Translations under genes and position numbers: made by a program
Assembly (NCBI GenBank): GCA_013373625.1
Contig: JABXHM010000002.1
Location: forward strand, 52,624 to 116,623
From: Alteromonadaceae bacterium
Lineage (GTDB): Bacteria; Pseudomonadota; Gammaproteobacteria; Enterobacterales; Alteromonadaceae
Direction: 5' to 3'
DNA length: 64,000 bases
The notes under the pieces: model-generated
What the model was told of the DNA's origin: nothing
Databases searched by the model: none
The model's input: the letters and a program-made list of their open reading frames with translations, nothing else
Shown: positions 1 through 7,873 of the stretch, one piece after another
Position numbering within the stretch: the first letter of the stretch is position 1
How the letters are laid out: every line of letters begins with the position of its first letter

Positions 1-545
1 TCTAATATACCCAGCGTATCCATTGCTTCGTGATCGTACACAGCGACAGGTAGTGCGGACTCCAGTCGTTGATTTGCAATAGCAGATCCAACAACAGAAA
101 TTTTTTCAAATCGCCTCCGCTGGGTTTTATCCTCTTCCTCATCCTCTTTAGCCATTACTTCATTTGTGGGTGCGGAAGCCCGAGGCTGGTTATTCAGATT
201 TTCCGATAAGGGCTCATCTTTTCCTGTAGCGAGAGACTGTTTAATCACGATTGTATTGTGTCCAACCACGTCAAAGATAAGTGATGTATTTTGCAGCAAG
301 AGTGATATTGCTTCCGTGGTCGCCAACTCTCCTGTCACTTCCTGACTTTTTAGATCACGAATATGATTGGTATTTACCATTACCTGCAATCCAGATTGCT
401 CCGAAAACTCAATAAGCGCCGCGTTCATCGGTTGAGAAATAATACTAAAGCGAATTCGCTTATCATTGGCGGTCGCACTATGACTCAACAGGCTCACAAA
501 GATTAATGAAAAAAGTTTGTGTACCGCGTACTTTCTTTTTTGCAT
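1..545 (-). CDS. TonB-dependent receptor with STN domain, N-terminal part (cut by window edge)
   Basis: Reading the minus strand from an ATG at 545 gives an uninterrupted frame to the window edge, so only about 181 N-terminal residues are present. It opens with a signal peptide ending near SHSATA, then an STN (secretin/TonB short) domain at about residues 30-105. A charged linker (KEDEEEDKTQRRR) follows, then what looks like the start of a plug domain (FEKISVVGSAI). An STN domain marks transducer-type outer-membrane receptors that signal to a FecR anti-sigma factor. The fecR- and fecI-like genes lie directly upstream on the same strand, which fits. An AGG lies a few bases before the ATG. The substrate cannot be told without the barrel. 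Confidence 0.85.
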   Translation of the reverse strand, partial: MQKRKYAVHKLFSLIFVSLLSHSATANDKRIRFSIISQPMNAALIEFSEQSGLQVMVNTNHIRDLKSQEVTGELATTEAISLLLQNTSLIFDVVGHNTIVIKQSLATGKDEPLSENLNNQPRASAPTNEVMAKEDEEEDKTQRRRFEKISVVGSAIANQRLESALPVAVYDHEAMDTLGIL

Positions 546-617
546 GTAATACCTGTTCATTAACCTCAATATTGATGTCGCCTTTTTATTGCGATAAATG
601 TCTGATCATGGATCGAC

Positions 618-1700
618 TCAACTTTGCTTGTCCAACCTGGATAAGATAACTTCTGATTCACTGATATACGAAACGGTTATCGGAAATGCGTTAGGGAGTA
701 CTGATATCCAGTCTTTTAAATTCGCGGTGAAAACTGTTCCTGAATACAACATGGCTTTGGTTTTCTCATCGGCGAATCGTATTTTTATGTTCGAATAGCG
801 ATTGATATCTTCAACAACATAAATCAACTTTTCTTCCATGTATTGAAGCTTTCCATTGCGCCAGGACAAAGGTGCTTTAGCACTGGTATTAATTACATTC
901 GAAACACTGGAGGCGGTGTAAGTGACTTGTTGGCCAGTAACCAGGTAAGCTTTGTCTTTATTTTCTATGGGCTCATCATTCGTCTCAGGAGAAAGACTAA
1001 TTTTTCCTTCCGCTACCGTTACGACTACTCTGTCGTATTGCTTTGAAATGTTAAATTGAGTGCCAATAGCCGTAACCACTCTGTTTCCGGTAATGACTGA
1101 AAATGGTCGTTCAGGATTTTTGGCTACATCAAAGAAAGCTTCTCCTCGCTCCAGAAAAATCTTCCTTCTTTCATTACTGTAGGCAACAGATACCAGGCTT
1201 TGAGCGCCAAGCGTGAGCAATGAACCATCACTTAGCGTTATCAATTTGTTTTCGCCGGTCGTCGACTCAAATATCGCAACTTCCAATTCTGAATTACCAC
1301 TAAAATCTGCCAGATTGAAAAAGGCAATCGTGAACAATGCAGCGAAAACAACCGATAAGGCCGAGAGTTGCAACGCTTTCAACTGCGCCAGGTCGCGCAG
1401 GTTTAACTGCCGAAAAGGATTAAAAGTCCAACGCTGGTTCGATTGCTTCCAATTTGCAACCTTTGCATTGCCATCATAATCATCTGACAGCAACTCAAAA
1501 TCATCTGGCCATGCAAGACCTTCAGTGTCGCCTGTCAAGTTAAGTACTTCTTCAACTCGTTCATATTCCTTGGCATTTTCTGGTGATTCAGCAAGCCATT
1601 TTTGCCATTCCTGAATTTTCTCGATAGTGATATTCTGGTCCTGTAATGCATAGAACCATTCTGTAGCGATTTCGAAACGTGTCCTGTTATCAAAGTTCAC
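618..1700 (-). CDS. FecR-type anti-sigma factor
   Basis: Inner-membrane regulator that would bind the neighbouring ECF sigma factor in the cytoplasm and receive a signal from the STN-domain receptor in the periplasm. The N-terminal cytoplasmic part has the W-rich pattern of FecR proteins (IATEWFYAL, WQKWLAESPENAKEYERV). A membrane segment lies at about residues 110-132, followed by a periplasmic FecR domain (ITLSDGSLLTL, GEAFFDVAKNPERPF, GTQFNIS). A GTG start at 1700 is chosen because AAGGAG (1710-1715) lies 9 nt before it and the sigma gene stops 1 nt away. An in-frame ATG at 1754 would overlap the sigma gene by 53 nt without a better ribosome site. Confidence 0.88.
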   Translation of the reverse strand: MNFDNRTRFEIATEWFYALQDQNITIEKIQEWQKWLAESPENAKEYERVEEVLNLTGDTEGLAWPDDFELLSDDYDGNAKVANWKQSNQRWTFNPFRQLNLRDLAQLKALQLSALSVVFAALFTIAFFNLADFSGNSELEVAIFESTTGENKLITLSDGSLLTLGAQSLVSVAYSNERRKIFLERGEAFFDVAKNPERPFSVITGNRVVTAIGTQFNISKQYDRVVVTVAEGKISLSPETNDEPIENKDKAYLVTGQQVTYTASSVSNVINTSAKAPLSWRNGKLQYMEEKLIYVVEDINRYSNIKIRFADEKTKAMLYSGTVFTANLKDWISVLPNAFPITVSYISESEVILSRLDKQS

Positions 1701-1701
1701 T

Positions 1702-2250
1702 TCAATTGTCTCCTTGATGGCTGTCCAGACGCTCACGGCAATATTCCGTGGCACGGACTAAGTATTTTCTAACCATCCGGTCTGAAATATTCATCAGACT
1801 GGCAATTTCACTCGACGACAATCCATGTAACCGACTCAGCAAAAAAGCTTTACGACACTTGGGTGGCAATTCGTTAATAAACGATGTCATCAGAGTTAGC
1901 TGTTCTTTTTTTAAGGCATATTGCTCTTCGGATGGATGGGTTTTGTCAAAAAAGGTAAGTGGTTTAAATACGTTATTTCTTTGCTTAGAACGCAGCCGGT
2001 CAATTGCAAGATTTGAAGCAACACGAAATAAATAAGCCTTCAGATAGCTAATAGCATCTGGCTTATCAAGATCTAACAGTTTAACGTAGGCTTCCTGTGC
2101 CACTTCGTGTGCATCGGCATCGGAACGGAGTCGCGCACGTAAGAATTTGATTAACGTGTCGTTATGTTGTTTGAATAAATCCGCGATGATTGCTTTCTGA
2201 CAAGATATTTCAGCGTCTTTCAGATCGATTTCTTCTAGTACTTTTTCCAT
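1702..2250 (-). CDS. ECF-family RNA polymerase sigma factor (FecI-like)
   Basis: A 182-residue extracytoplasmic-function sigma factor. Region 2 lies at about residues 25-95 (EVAQEAYVKLLDL, YLFRVASNLAIDRLRS) and region 4 at about 120-175 (ELPPKCRKAFLLSRLHGLSSSEIASL, then ISDRMVRKYLVRA as the -35-recognition helix). The ATG at 2250 is preceded by GAGG. It forms a compact minus-strand unit with the FecR-like gene (1-nt gap) and the STN-domain receptor. By family knowledge it would direct transcription of the adjacent receptor when the receptor is occupied. No Fur box was recognised upstream. Confidence 0.9.
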   Translation of the reverse strand: MEKVLEEIDLKDAEISCQKAIIADLFKQHNDTLIKFLRARLRSDADAHEVAQEAYVKLLDLDKPDAISYLKAYLFRVASNLAIDRLRSKQRNNVFKPLTFFDKTHPSEEQYALKKEQLTLMTSFINELPPKCRKAFLLSRLHGLSSSEIASLMNISDRMVRKYLVRATEYCRERLDSHQGDN

Positions 2251-2768
2251 AAACGCCTACCTCTTGTATTCCGGACTCTAGCTAAGACGATACGGAATTC
2301 GTATTCGGAACCCATAAATAAAAAAAAAGAGCATGACAACAGTGTCCGTCTCTGGATTGTCCTGAGGAGATAGAATTGAATTGCAAGAATTCGAATATGG
2401 CGTTTATGATTATTAGTGATGGAGAAGACTAATCTATGGCTGGCAACCATTTGATTAACCTTAGATTTGCACAGGCATATCAACGATGTCAAGCAAAGAT
2501 GCCCTGACAGTTATACGGCCATAGTTAATCATTCTGGTTATCCGTATTTAAATGACCACAAAATTTAAATGACAGATTTTGCGCCGATTCAAGCGTACAG
2601 AGAATGGACTTTTTTGTAGTGCCTGACCAATCCTAAATAGCGTTGACACTTTCTTCCAAGGATTAGAGCAAATCTCTGTGATGTGCAATGTCAGGTGGTA
2701 ATGTGTTTAATCCAGCTTATTACATGCGGACCAAGCAGTTTGCTCAGTTACTTTTCGGCAGGTCTAAT
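2251..2768. other. Gene-free stretch between sigma factor and first CsrB-like RNA
   Basis: No convincing coding frame on either strand. It should hold the promoter of the minus-strand sigma/anti-sigma/receptor unit. A short segment around 2617-2645 (TGCCTGACCAATCCTAAATA) resembles one near 7531-7556, but no transposase or clear terminal repeats were seen. Confidence 0.5.
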
Positions 2769-2798
2769 AAAAAAACGGTGGCAAGTGCCACCGTTTTT
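2769..2798 (-). terminator. Rho-independent terminator of CsrB-like RNA 1
   Basis: A perfect 13-bp inverted repeat (AAAAACGGTGGCA / TGCCACCGTTTTT, 2771-2783 and 2786-2798) with a T run on the minus strand running to 2769. Confidence 0.9.
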
Positions 2799-3111
2799 AT
2801 GGAATTTTGAGACTCCCTCTCAGCGTAAGTGCGATAAAAAGCCATGCTTTTAACCCTGCACGCAATTCCTTCTTTCACTGTTTCACAACAGGCCACTCAT
2901 CCTGAGCGTATCCCTTTCCTTGATTCCTTAGCGCGACTTCACATCCTGTAAAGCATTTTCCGTCCTGGAATTGTCCATTTCAACCATCCTGATTGCTATC
3001 CCTTTCCTTTCTGGTTTCCTACCAGCCACCTCATCCTGAGGTGTTCCTTAAATCCCTACCACTGTTTCCTTTAGCATGATGTCTTCCTGACATCCCGCAA
3101 CTCCTTGCGAC
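2769..3111 (-). ncRNA. CsrB/RsmZ-family CsrA-sequestering small RNA, copy 1
   Basis: Read on the minus strand, about 343 nt carry roughly twenty GGA motifs, many in the CsrB repeat form CAGGAUG, CAGGACG or CAGGAAG. Several sit in hairpin loops: CGCAA-GGAG-TTGCG at the 5' end, ATGTC-AGGAA-GACAT, CCTC-AGGAT-GAGG and CTGGT-AGGAA-ACCAG. The 3' end is a strong terminator (2769-2798). The inferred start (G3111) follows a TAATCT -10 element at 3124-3119 by 7 nt. This is the architecture of CsrB/CsrC/RsmY/RsmZ RNAs, which bind and titrate the translational regulator CsrA/RsmA. There is no open frame of note. Start and end are inferred from signals, not measured. Confidence 0.88.
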
Positions 3112-3279
3112 ATGGTTAAGATTACGCCTTTGACGAATTGTTGCCAGCGGGATTTGCTAAAAATCACCCGGAAATTTTGCAAAAAAAAGCTGAGGGGGCC
3201 GTGAATCTTTATTTTTCATCCACTTAGCCTTTAGTATAAGAAGTTCACCAGCCGTAAAAAGCGTCTTATCTTACCTCTG

Positions 3280-3297
3280 CGTAAGATATGTCGTACA
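3280..3297 (-). promoter_or_regulatory. GacA/UvrY-type binding box upstream of CsrB-like RNA 1
   Basis: On the minus strand: TGTACG-ACATAT-CTTACG, close to the GacA-box consensus TGTAAG-N6-CTTACA. Its centre lies about 177 bp upstream of the inferred RNA start, the long distance typical of rsm/csr RNA promoters. It partly overlaps a second palindrome, TATCTTAC-N6-GTAAGATA (3267-3288), which may supply further half-sites. The core GTAnGATATnTCGTACAAGG (plus strand) is shared with the box of copy 2. Confidence 0.75.
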
Positions 3298-3716
3298 AGG
3301 TATTGCCGCATTGGTTGCATCACTGGTGAAAAGCAAACGGCAATATGGGTATTCAAATGAAGCGAGGCATGCCAACAGCCAATTGTTAGTCATAGTGACT
3401 GACAATCATGCAATACAGGTGAAGTAACAAATAATTTCACACACTCGTTAAAATGACTGCGCGAGGATTGTTGAATAAATTAAGGAGTTTCGAATACAGC
3501 ATTGCACATTTGGACAGTATGCTCGACAGGTGGATCTATCAGACTGATGGCCCAGACTGGCAGATTGCTACGGGATGTATCTTAGCCTTTAACCATTGCA
3601 TAATCAGTTGCCCGGCAAACTGTTGAAGAATAAATATCCATCACCAGACTTTTACTGCTGTGCCGAATCGAGTAGCATTCACCGCTACTGTCCGTATCTG
3701 TAACAAATCGGTGAAT
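3298..3716. other. Stretch between GacA-like box and metallophosphatase
   Basis: Holds a possible 57-codon frame (3453-3626, listed separately) and presumably the phosphatase promoter. No repeat, RNA gene or mobile-element end was recognised. Confidence 0.4.
3453..3626 (+). CDS. Possible small protein, 57 aa, unrecognised
   Basis: An ATG-initiated frame ends in TGA at 3626 and encodes a mixed, soluble-looking peptide (starts MTARGLLNKLRSFEYSIAHL, contains RWIYQTDGPDW). The base preceding the start shows no good ribosome site. Composition is not obviously random, but nothing links it to a family. It may be a chance frame or the remnant of a longer gene. Confidence 0.2.
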   Translation: MTARGLLNKLRSFEYSIAHLDSMLDRWIYQTDGPDWQIATGCILAFNHCIISCPANC

Positions 3717-4427
3717 ATGAGAGTTAAACCTAACGCGCTCAAGAAAGCCCCTGTGTGCAAAGAGCTCACTATCGATGACAATACAAGAGTCTTCGTTGTG
3801 GGCGATCTTGATGCTCATTACGATCGCCTGCAAGATCAATTAAACAACTTCAGTTTTGACCCTGAACACGATGTACTGTTTAGTCTTGGCGATGTAATTG
3901 ATCGTGGGCCAGATAGCGTTAAATTGCTGAATTACCTAAAAGAAATTGGCGCCCACATGGTACTTGGCAACCATGAACATATGATGCTCGAGGCCCTTAT
4001 GGGCAGAGATATTATGGCAATGCGTTTATGGATACAAAATGGTGGCGCATGGCATCAGTCTGAACCGCTACCGACCCTCATGGCCATGTGTCAATGGCTG
4101 GTTAAACAACCCTTGTCTTACAAATTGCACTATCAGGGGTTAACGATTGGTATTTCGCACACCCTACCCGAAGAGTGGGACTGGAACCAGTTTCCGGCCC
4201 GGCAAAACGATGTCGCCTGGAGCCTGCTTTGGGATCGCGAACGTTTTGTCCGCAAAAGCCATAGTAGTAATCTGGGAGTCGATTTTTCGGTGCATGGGCA
4301 CAATTCCACCCAGGTGTGTCGCTGGATAGATAATTCATTTCATATTGATACCAGCTTCTATGGCAGCCCTACCGTGATAGATTTATCCGCCACCATTGCT
4401 CAGTTTAGAGCAAATAACGCAAATTAA
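3717..4427 (+). CDS. Calcineurin-like metallophosphatase (PrpA/ApaH-like)
   Basis: A 236-residue protein of the bacterial protein-phosphatase/ApaH metallophosphoesterase type. Visible motifs are GDVIDRGPDS (metal and phosphate binding), GNHEHMML (GNHE) and a late HGHNST. The first motif, normally GDxHG, reads VVGDLDAHYD here, so the usual metal-ligand His is replaced by Asp with a His three residues further on. Activity may be altered. The ATG at 3717 is preferred; an in-frame GTG at 3660 would add 19 residues that do not look like the family. It is flanked by the two CsrB-like RNA genes. The substrate (phosphoprotein or dinucleotide) cannot be decided. Confidence 0.8.
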   Translation: MRVKPNALKKAPVCKELTIDDNTRVFVVGDLDAHYDRLQDQLNNFSFDPEHDVLFSLGDVIDRGPDSVKLLNYLKEIGAHMVLGNHEHMMLEALMGRDIMAMRLWIQNGGAWHQSEPLPTLMAMCQWLVKQPLSYKLHYQGLTIGISHTLPEEWDWNQFPARQNDVAWSLLWDRERFVRKSHSSNLGVDFSVHGHNSTQVCRWIDNSFHIDTSFYGSPTVIDLSATIAQFRANNAN

Positions 4428-4647
4428 CGATGGCGCCCATGCACGCAGTTTAAAGCAAAAAACCGACGTTACTTGCTCGTTTGGCTGCGCAGCGCCTCAA
4501 GATCTATTAGATATCAGCCTTGACAGTCGTTGGCTCACCGACAGTTGCCAGCGACATTCAACGCTGAGTATTTACCACCTGTCGAATTTGCCTTGGGTTT
4601 GAGCGTAGTGTCCCAATAACCATTCCCAGAGGAATCAGGAATACACT

Positions 4648-5646
4648 ATGACTACACAAATCCCGTTATCTGTTCTCGACCTTGCTCATGTCGCCAGCGG
4701 CACCTCAATTCGCGATGCCTTGCTGCGCAGTCAATCTATTGCCAGTTGCGCTGAACAAGCTGGCTACAAACGCTACTGGCTGGCTGAGCATCACGGTATG
4801 CGTGGCGTTGCCAGCGCTGCAACAGCCGTGTTATTAGCATCGGTAGGAGCGGCAACATCGAACATACGTATTGGTGCCGGCGGTGTAATGCTGCCCAATC
4901 ATGCCCCATTAGTCATTGCCGAACAATTTGGTACGTTGGCAGAGCTTTATCCGGGCCGGGTGGAGCTAGGTCTGGGGCGCGCTCCAGGCACTGATTTGGC
5001 GACCGCCAGAGCATTACGCAGGAATATACAAGCCGATGCCGAGCGCTACCCGCAGGATATTGAACAGTTACAGCAATTTTTTGCTGAACCATCCGACAAG
5101 CAACAGGTTATTGCCATTCCGGGCGCAGGCACGCACGTCCCGCTTTGGTTACTGGGTTCGAGCCTGTATTCAGCTCAATTGGCTGCACATAAGGGCCTGC
5201 CCTTCTCCTTTGCCTCCCATTTTGCGCCAGACATGTTGCAGGATGCTATTAGTATTTATCGTGCCAACTTCAGGCCATCAGAACAACTTAGTCAGCCCTA
5301 CGTCTCGGCTGGCGTAATGGCAGTAATTGGCGAAACCCAAGAGCAAGCCAGACAATTATTTACCTCAGTACAACAACAGTTTGCAAATTTACACCGCGGA
5401 GCTAATCAAGCGATGCCAGCGCCAGTTGAAGATATTCGCCTGGCACTGAATGAAATGGAAATTCGGGCAATTAACAACACGCTTCGCTATGCAGCGGTTG
5501 GCAATACTGAGCAAGTCGAAGCGCAACTCAGTGAGTTTGCGCAGGCGTTCGATGTGGATGAGCTTATTTTGTCTTTTCCGATTACCGACCCAAACGCGTG
5601 CTTATCTGCCATCAAACAAGCAGGAGCCATGCACATTGCTAAGTAG
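4648..5646 (+). CDS. LLM-class flavin-dependent oxidoreductase (YhbW-like)
   Basis: A 332-residue luciferase-like monooxygenase with a TIM-barrel fold, using reduced flavin to oxidise an unknown substrate. Family marks are the start [48 protein letters not shown], and [17 protein letters not shown]. These match the YhbW/MsnO8-like branch of single-component-type LLM proteins rather than true luciferases. The ATG at 4648 is preceded by AGGAAT. It appears monocistronic between the phosphatase and CsrB-like RNA 2, which is transcribed convergently toward it. The physiological substrate is unknown. Confidence 0.88.
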   Translation: MTTQIPLSVLDLAHVASGTSIRDALLRSQSIASCAEQAGYKRYWLAEHHGMRGVASAATAVLLASVGAATSNIRIGAGGVMLPNHAPLVIAEQFGTLAELYPGRVELGLGRAPGTDLATARALRRNIQADAERYPQDIEQLQQFFAEPSDKQQVIAIPGAGTHVPLWLLGSSLYSAQLAAHKGLPFSFASHFAPDMLQDAISIYRANFRPSEQLSQPYVSAGVMAVIGETQEQARQLFTSVQQQFANLHRGANQAMPAPVEDIRLALNEMEIRAINNTLRYAAVGNTEQVEAQLSEFAQAFDVDELILSFPITDPNACLSAIKQAGAMHIAK

Positions 5647-5831
5647 CGCGCGCTAAACGAAAAAACGATACTCAACAGGCTTTAACAGCTGTAGTTATTA
5701 AGACAATAGCCTAGTTGCGACGAAATAAAGAAGGGTGTGGCCTTGCTATGTGTCAGGCCAATGCAAGATAAAGTAGCTAACCTAATCCGCAACACAAGCA
5801 ACGTTTGTTAATTTTCTACTGTATCACACAT

Positions 5832-5860
5832 AAAAAAACGATGGCCGAAGCCATCGTTTT
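5832..5860 (-). terminator. Rho-independent terminator of CsrB-like RNA 2
   Basis: Stem AAAACGATGGC / GCCATCGTTTT (5835-5845 and 5850-5860). On the minus strand the loop is UUCG closed by a C-G pair, followed by seven T. Confidence 0.9.
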
Positions 5861-6169
5861 CTTTGAATTTTGAGTTTCCTTCTCAGCGTTCCTTTGCGAC
5901 TAAAATCATCCAGATTGAAATCCCTCTACGCCCCTTTCCCTCTTTTCTCACCGCTTCCTGTGTGAGCAACTCATCCTGAGCAGATCCTTTCCGTTAATCC
6001 TTGTTTTGCTACCCATCCTGCTTGTAGCATTCTTCGTCCTGAAGTTGTCCCTAAAGCCGCCTGGCTTTGTCCTGCTTCCTTAAATGAAACATCGTGTTTC
6101 ATTACACTCGTCCTGAGTAGTCCTGTATTCGTCCTTGTGTCTTCCTGACTCGTCGTGTTTCCCTGTGAC
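5832..6169 (-). ncRNA. CsrB/RsmZ-family CsrA-sequestering small RNA, copy 2
   Basis: On the minus strand about 338 nt contain about twenty GGA motifs, again largely CAGGACG, CAGGAUG or CAGGAAG. Loop-exposed examples are ACTC-AGGAC-GAGT and CTTC-AGGAC-GAAG. The inferred 5' end (G6169) begins GTCACAGGGAAACACGACG, reminiscent of the GTCGACAGGGAG start of enterobacterial CsrB. A TATTAT -10 element lies at 6181-6176. The 3' end is a hairpin with a UUCG tetraloop and a T7 run. Copy 1 and copy 2 share the layout and the last stem plus the AAATTC-rich spacer before it, while most of the body has diverged, so they are old paralogues in tandem about 3 kb apart. Confidence 0.88.
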
Positions 6170-6340
6170 AACTTCATAATACGCCGCTGAACAATTAATA
6201 CTAATGGCGTTATCGCTAGTAGCGCCGTCAATCTGCAACAACCTTTTAACAAAATTGGCATTTTTAATATTTAAATCAAACACTTAAATATTTATACAAA
6301 AATTCAAACTGGCTTTATTGCCCCTTATATCTCACACCCT

Positions 6341-6358
6341 TGTAGGATATTTCGTACA
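6341..6358 (-). promoter_or_regulatory. GacA/UvrY-type binding box upstream of CsrB-like RNA 2
   Basis: On the minus strand: TGTACG-AAATAT-CCTACA, two near-complete half-sites of the TGTAAG-N6-CTTACA consensus. Its centre is about 180 bp upstream of the inferred start, nearly the same distance as in copy 1. This spacing and the shared core make a two-component (GacA/UvrY-like) activator the likely regulator of both RNAs. Confidence 0.75.
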
Positions 6359-6484
6359 AGGATGAGAAGATATATCTTAAACTTTCGGATAAGAGTAGAT
6401 CCTGTCTTCAACTTTTATTTCAATCGCCACTACAAACGTCGATACTGACGGCGAGCCGCCCACCCACGAGTGATAACCAACTTC

Positions 6485-6512
6485 TTGACAAATCTATTTG
6501 TTGTAATAAAAA
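6485..6512 (+). promoter_or_regulatory. Candidate sigma-70 promoter
   Basis: A perfect TTGACA (6485-6490), a 16-bp spacer and TAAAAA (6507-6512), about 50 bp before the ATG at 6562. Confidence 0.4.
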
Positions 6513-6561
6513 ATAGACTGGTTGTTTTTTGAACACACAAACAAAAGAGAAGGATCTTAGT

Positions 6562-7263
6562 ATGGAAGCTGATTGGGTAATTGCACTTTGCAACGTAATT
6601 ATGGTGGTTGGGATTATTGTAGCTATATGTCAATTTAGAAATGGAGTGAAGCAATCCAAACTTCAGGCAATTGGCTTAGAGCAAGTTAAAAAGCAATTAG
6701 AGTTGGCTAGTGCAAGTATGAAGAATGACCATGAAAGAACCCGGCGAGTTAATACAGTTGATGTAGTCAGGATTTGGGTAGAACGAACCAATCATTTGTG
6801 GAGTGCAGCTAAGAAAGTCGCTGAAAAAACTTCTGTTGCAGAGTGCACAAATATAAGCGATAACAAGTCGGCTAGAATTCCCATTGAAGTAGAAAGCAAT
6901 CTTCGTACTGCACTATCCAGCATTTGGGATGATGATAAAGACCTAACCATTAAAGATGGTTTCATAGAAATCAACACTAAGGAGTCTACGGAATTAAAGT
7001 ATCTAATAGTTTCTTATCTTAACGCTTTGGAAACAGTTCTTATGGCTTGGCGTATGGCTATAGTCGATAAAGAAATGATTGAAAAGCAATTTTGTTTTTT
7101 GGTGAAATTAAAAACAGAGGAGCAAGCTATGAAAAACTATCGACAAGCAGTTGATGGGCACGAAACTTATCCTTGCATCGAACTGTTCATTGATAGATTA
7201 ATTGAAAAATACAAAGACCGCGATGAAAAACCTCCCAAAGAAATCGCCGCCTACAGCGAATAG
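6562..7263 (+). CDS. Membrane-anchored coiled-coil protein, unknown function
   Basis: A 233-residue protein with one N-terminal membrane segment (about residues 4-25, VIALCNVIMVVGIIVAIC). A coiled-coil-like stretch (LEQVKKQLELASASMKNDHE) and a helical cytoplasmic domain follow. The architecture resembles DUF4760-like proteins, but no decisive motif is visible. The ATG at 6562 has AAGGA 7 nt upstream; an earlier in-frame TTG at 6529 has none. Base composition is clearly more AT-rich than the flanking housekeeping genes, as for the next two genes, which hints at acquired DNA. Confidence 0.6.
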   Translation: MEADWVIALCNVIMVVGIIVAICQFRNGVKQSKLQAIGLEQVKKQLELASASMKNDHERTRRVNTVDVVRIWVERTNHLWSAAKKVAEKTSVAECTNISDNKSARIPIEVESNLRTALSSIWDDDKDLTIKDGFIEINTKESTELKYLIVSYLNALETVLMAWRMAIVDKEMIEKQFCFLVKLKTEEQAMKNYRQAVDGHETYPCIELFIDRLIEKYKDRDEKPPKEIAAYSE

Positions 7264-7289
7264 GACATTTCACCATTCAAAAGATTAAA

Positions 7290-7532
7290 GTGAAGTTCTT
7301 TTTTATGATTGCTGGTATAACATTATCGGGGTGCTCGTCTATCAATTTTAATTCCACGGAGAAAGGATTGGTTTATTACGAACCCAAACCTTACCTTTTT
7401 GTGTCAGTAACGGACAAATGTGTTAGTAGTGTCTCGGTAGTCAGTATTCCCGGTAATAAAAAAAGAGTTGATTTTAATGCTGGATATGGAACGTCAAATT
7501 TATCTGCCGAATTTTCGAATGGTACATTTTAG
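7290..7532 (+). CDS. Small lipoprotein, unknown function
   Basis: An 80-residue protein with a short type II signal peptide and lipobox LSGC (Cys15), so it is probably lipid-anchored. The mature part is about 66 residues and contains no recognised domain. The GTG start at 7290 lies 26 nt after the preceding gene and is likely co-transcribed with it. The region is AT-rich. No homologue could be named. Confidence 0.5.
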   Translation: MKFFFMIAGITLSGCSSINFNSTEKGLVYYEPKPYLFVSVTDKCVSSVSVVSIPGNKKRVDFNAGYGTSNLSAEFSNGTF

Positions 7533-7873
7533 TGGCCTAGTCAATCCTCCTAAATGACGCAGCAACAGATTCTGTTTAACTGACTGTGCTAAATATACTT
7601 GCTGAACCGTTCTTCGAATCAACAATAAAACGGCTCATCGTATGTCTCCGGTTACGTGTTTGTATTGTAGAGCTAACTCAGCGCTTTAAATACCAGCTTA
7701 ATTGATACGTAATAGGTGCTCATCAATTTAGTAAAATTGCTAGATATTCTAAGTAAAAGTTGGCATTTGGCTATCTCAGTTTGGTCTCGGTAAAAATTCG
7801 CAATTTCCGACAATAAATTTGCGCAAAAAGCATTCAACTTCTACTCTAAATATGTTCCGATAAGGATATTGAT
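7533..7873. other. Gene-free AT-rich stretch
   Basis: No coding frame that can be supported. It separates the small lipoprotein from the frameshifted hydrolase and may carry the hydrolase promoter. The segment at 7531-7556 weakly resembles 2617-2640. Confidence 0.4.

Larger units (their letters stand above)
6170..6561. other. Upstream region of CsrB-like RNA 2
   Basis: Holds the minus-strand -10 element (6181-6176), an AT-rich stretch, the GacA-like box (6341-6358), and, on the plus strand, a candidate promoter at 6485-6512 for the next gene. Confidence 0.6.

Noticed and set aside
2235..2492. Minus-strand frame of 85 codons upstream of the sigma factor
   Set aside because: No ribosome site, overlaps the sigma start, and composition does not look like a protein.
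3181..3238. TATACT element (3238-3233) as the start of CsrB-like RNA 1
   Set aside because: It would place the start only about 60 bp from the GacA-like box and include a T8 run before the GGA repeats. The TAATCT element at 3124-3119 gives the same box distance and a 5' end like that of copy 2.
4396..4602. 68-codon frame after the metallophosphatase
   Set aside because: Overlaps the phosphatase end in another frame, has no ribosome site and no family resemblance.
5971..6283. Minus-strand frames of 67-96 codons
   Set aside because: They lie inside the second CsrB-like RNA and its promoter region; the GGA-rich repeats explain the open frames.
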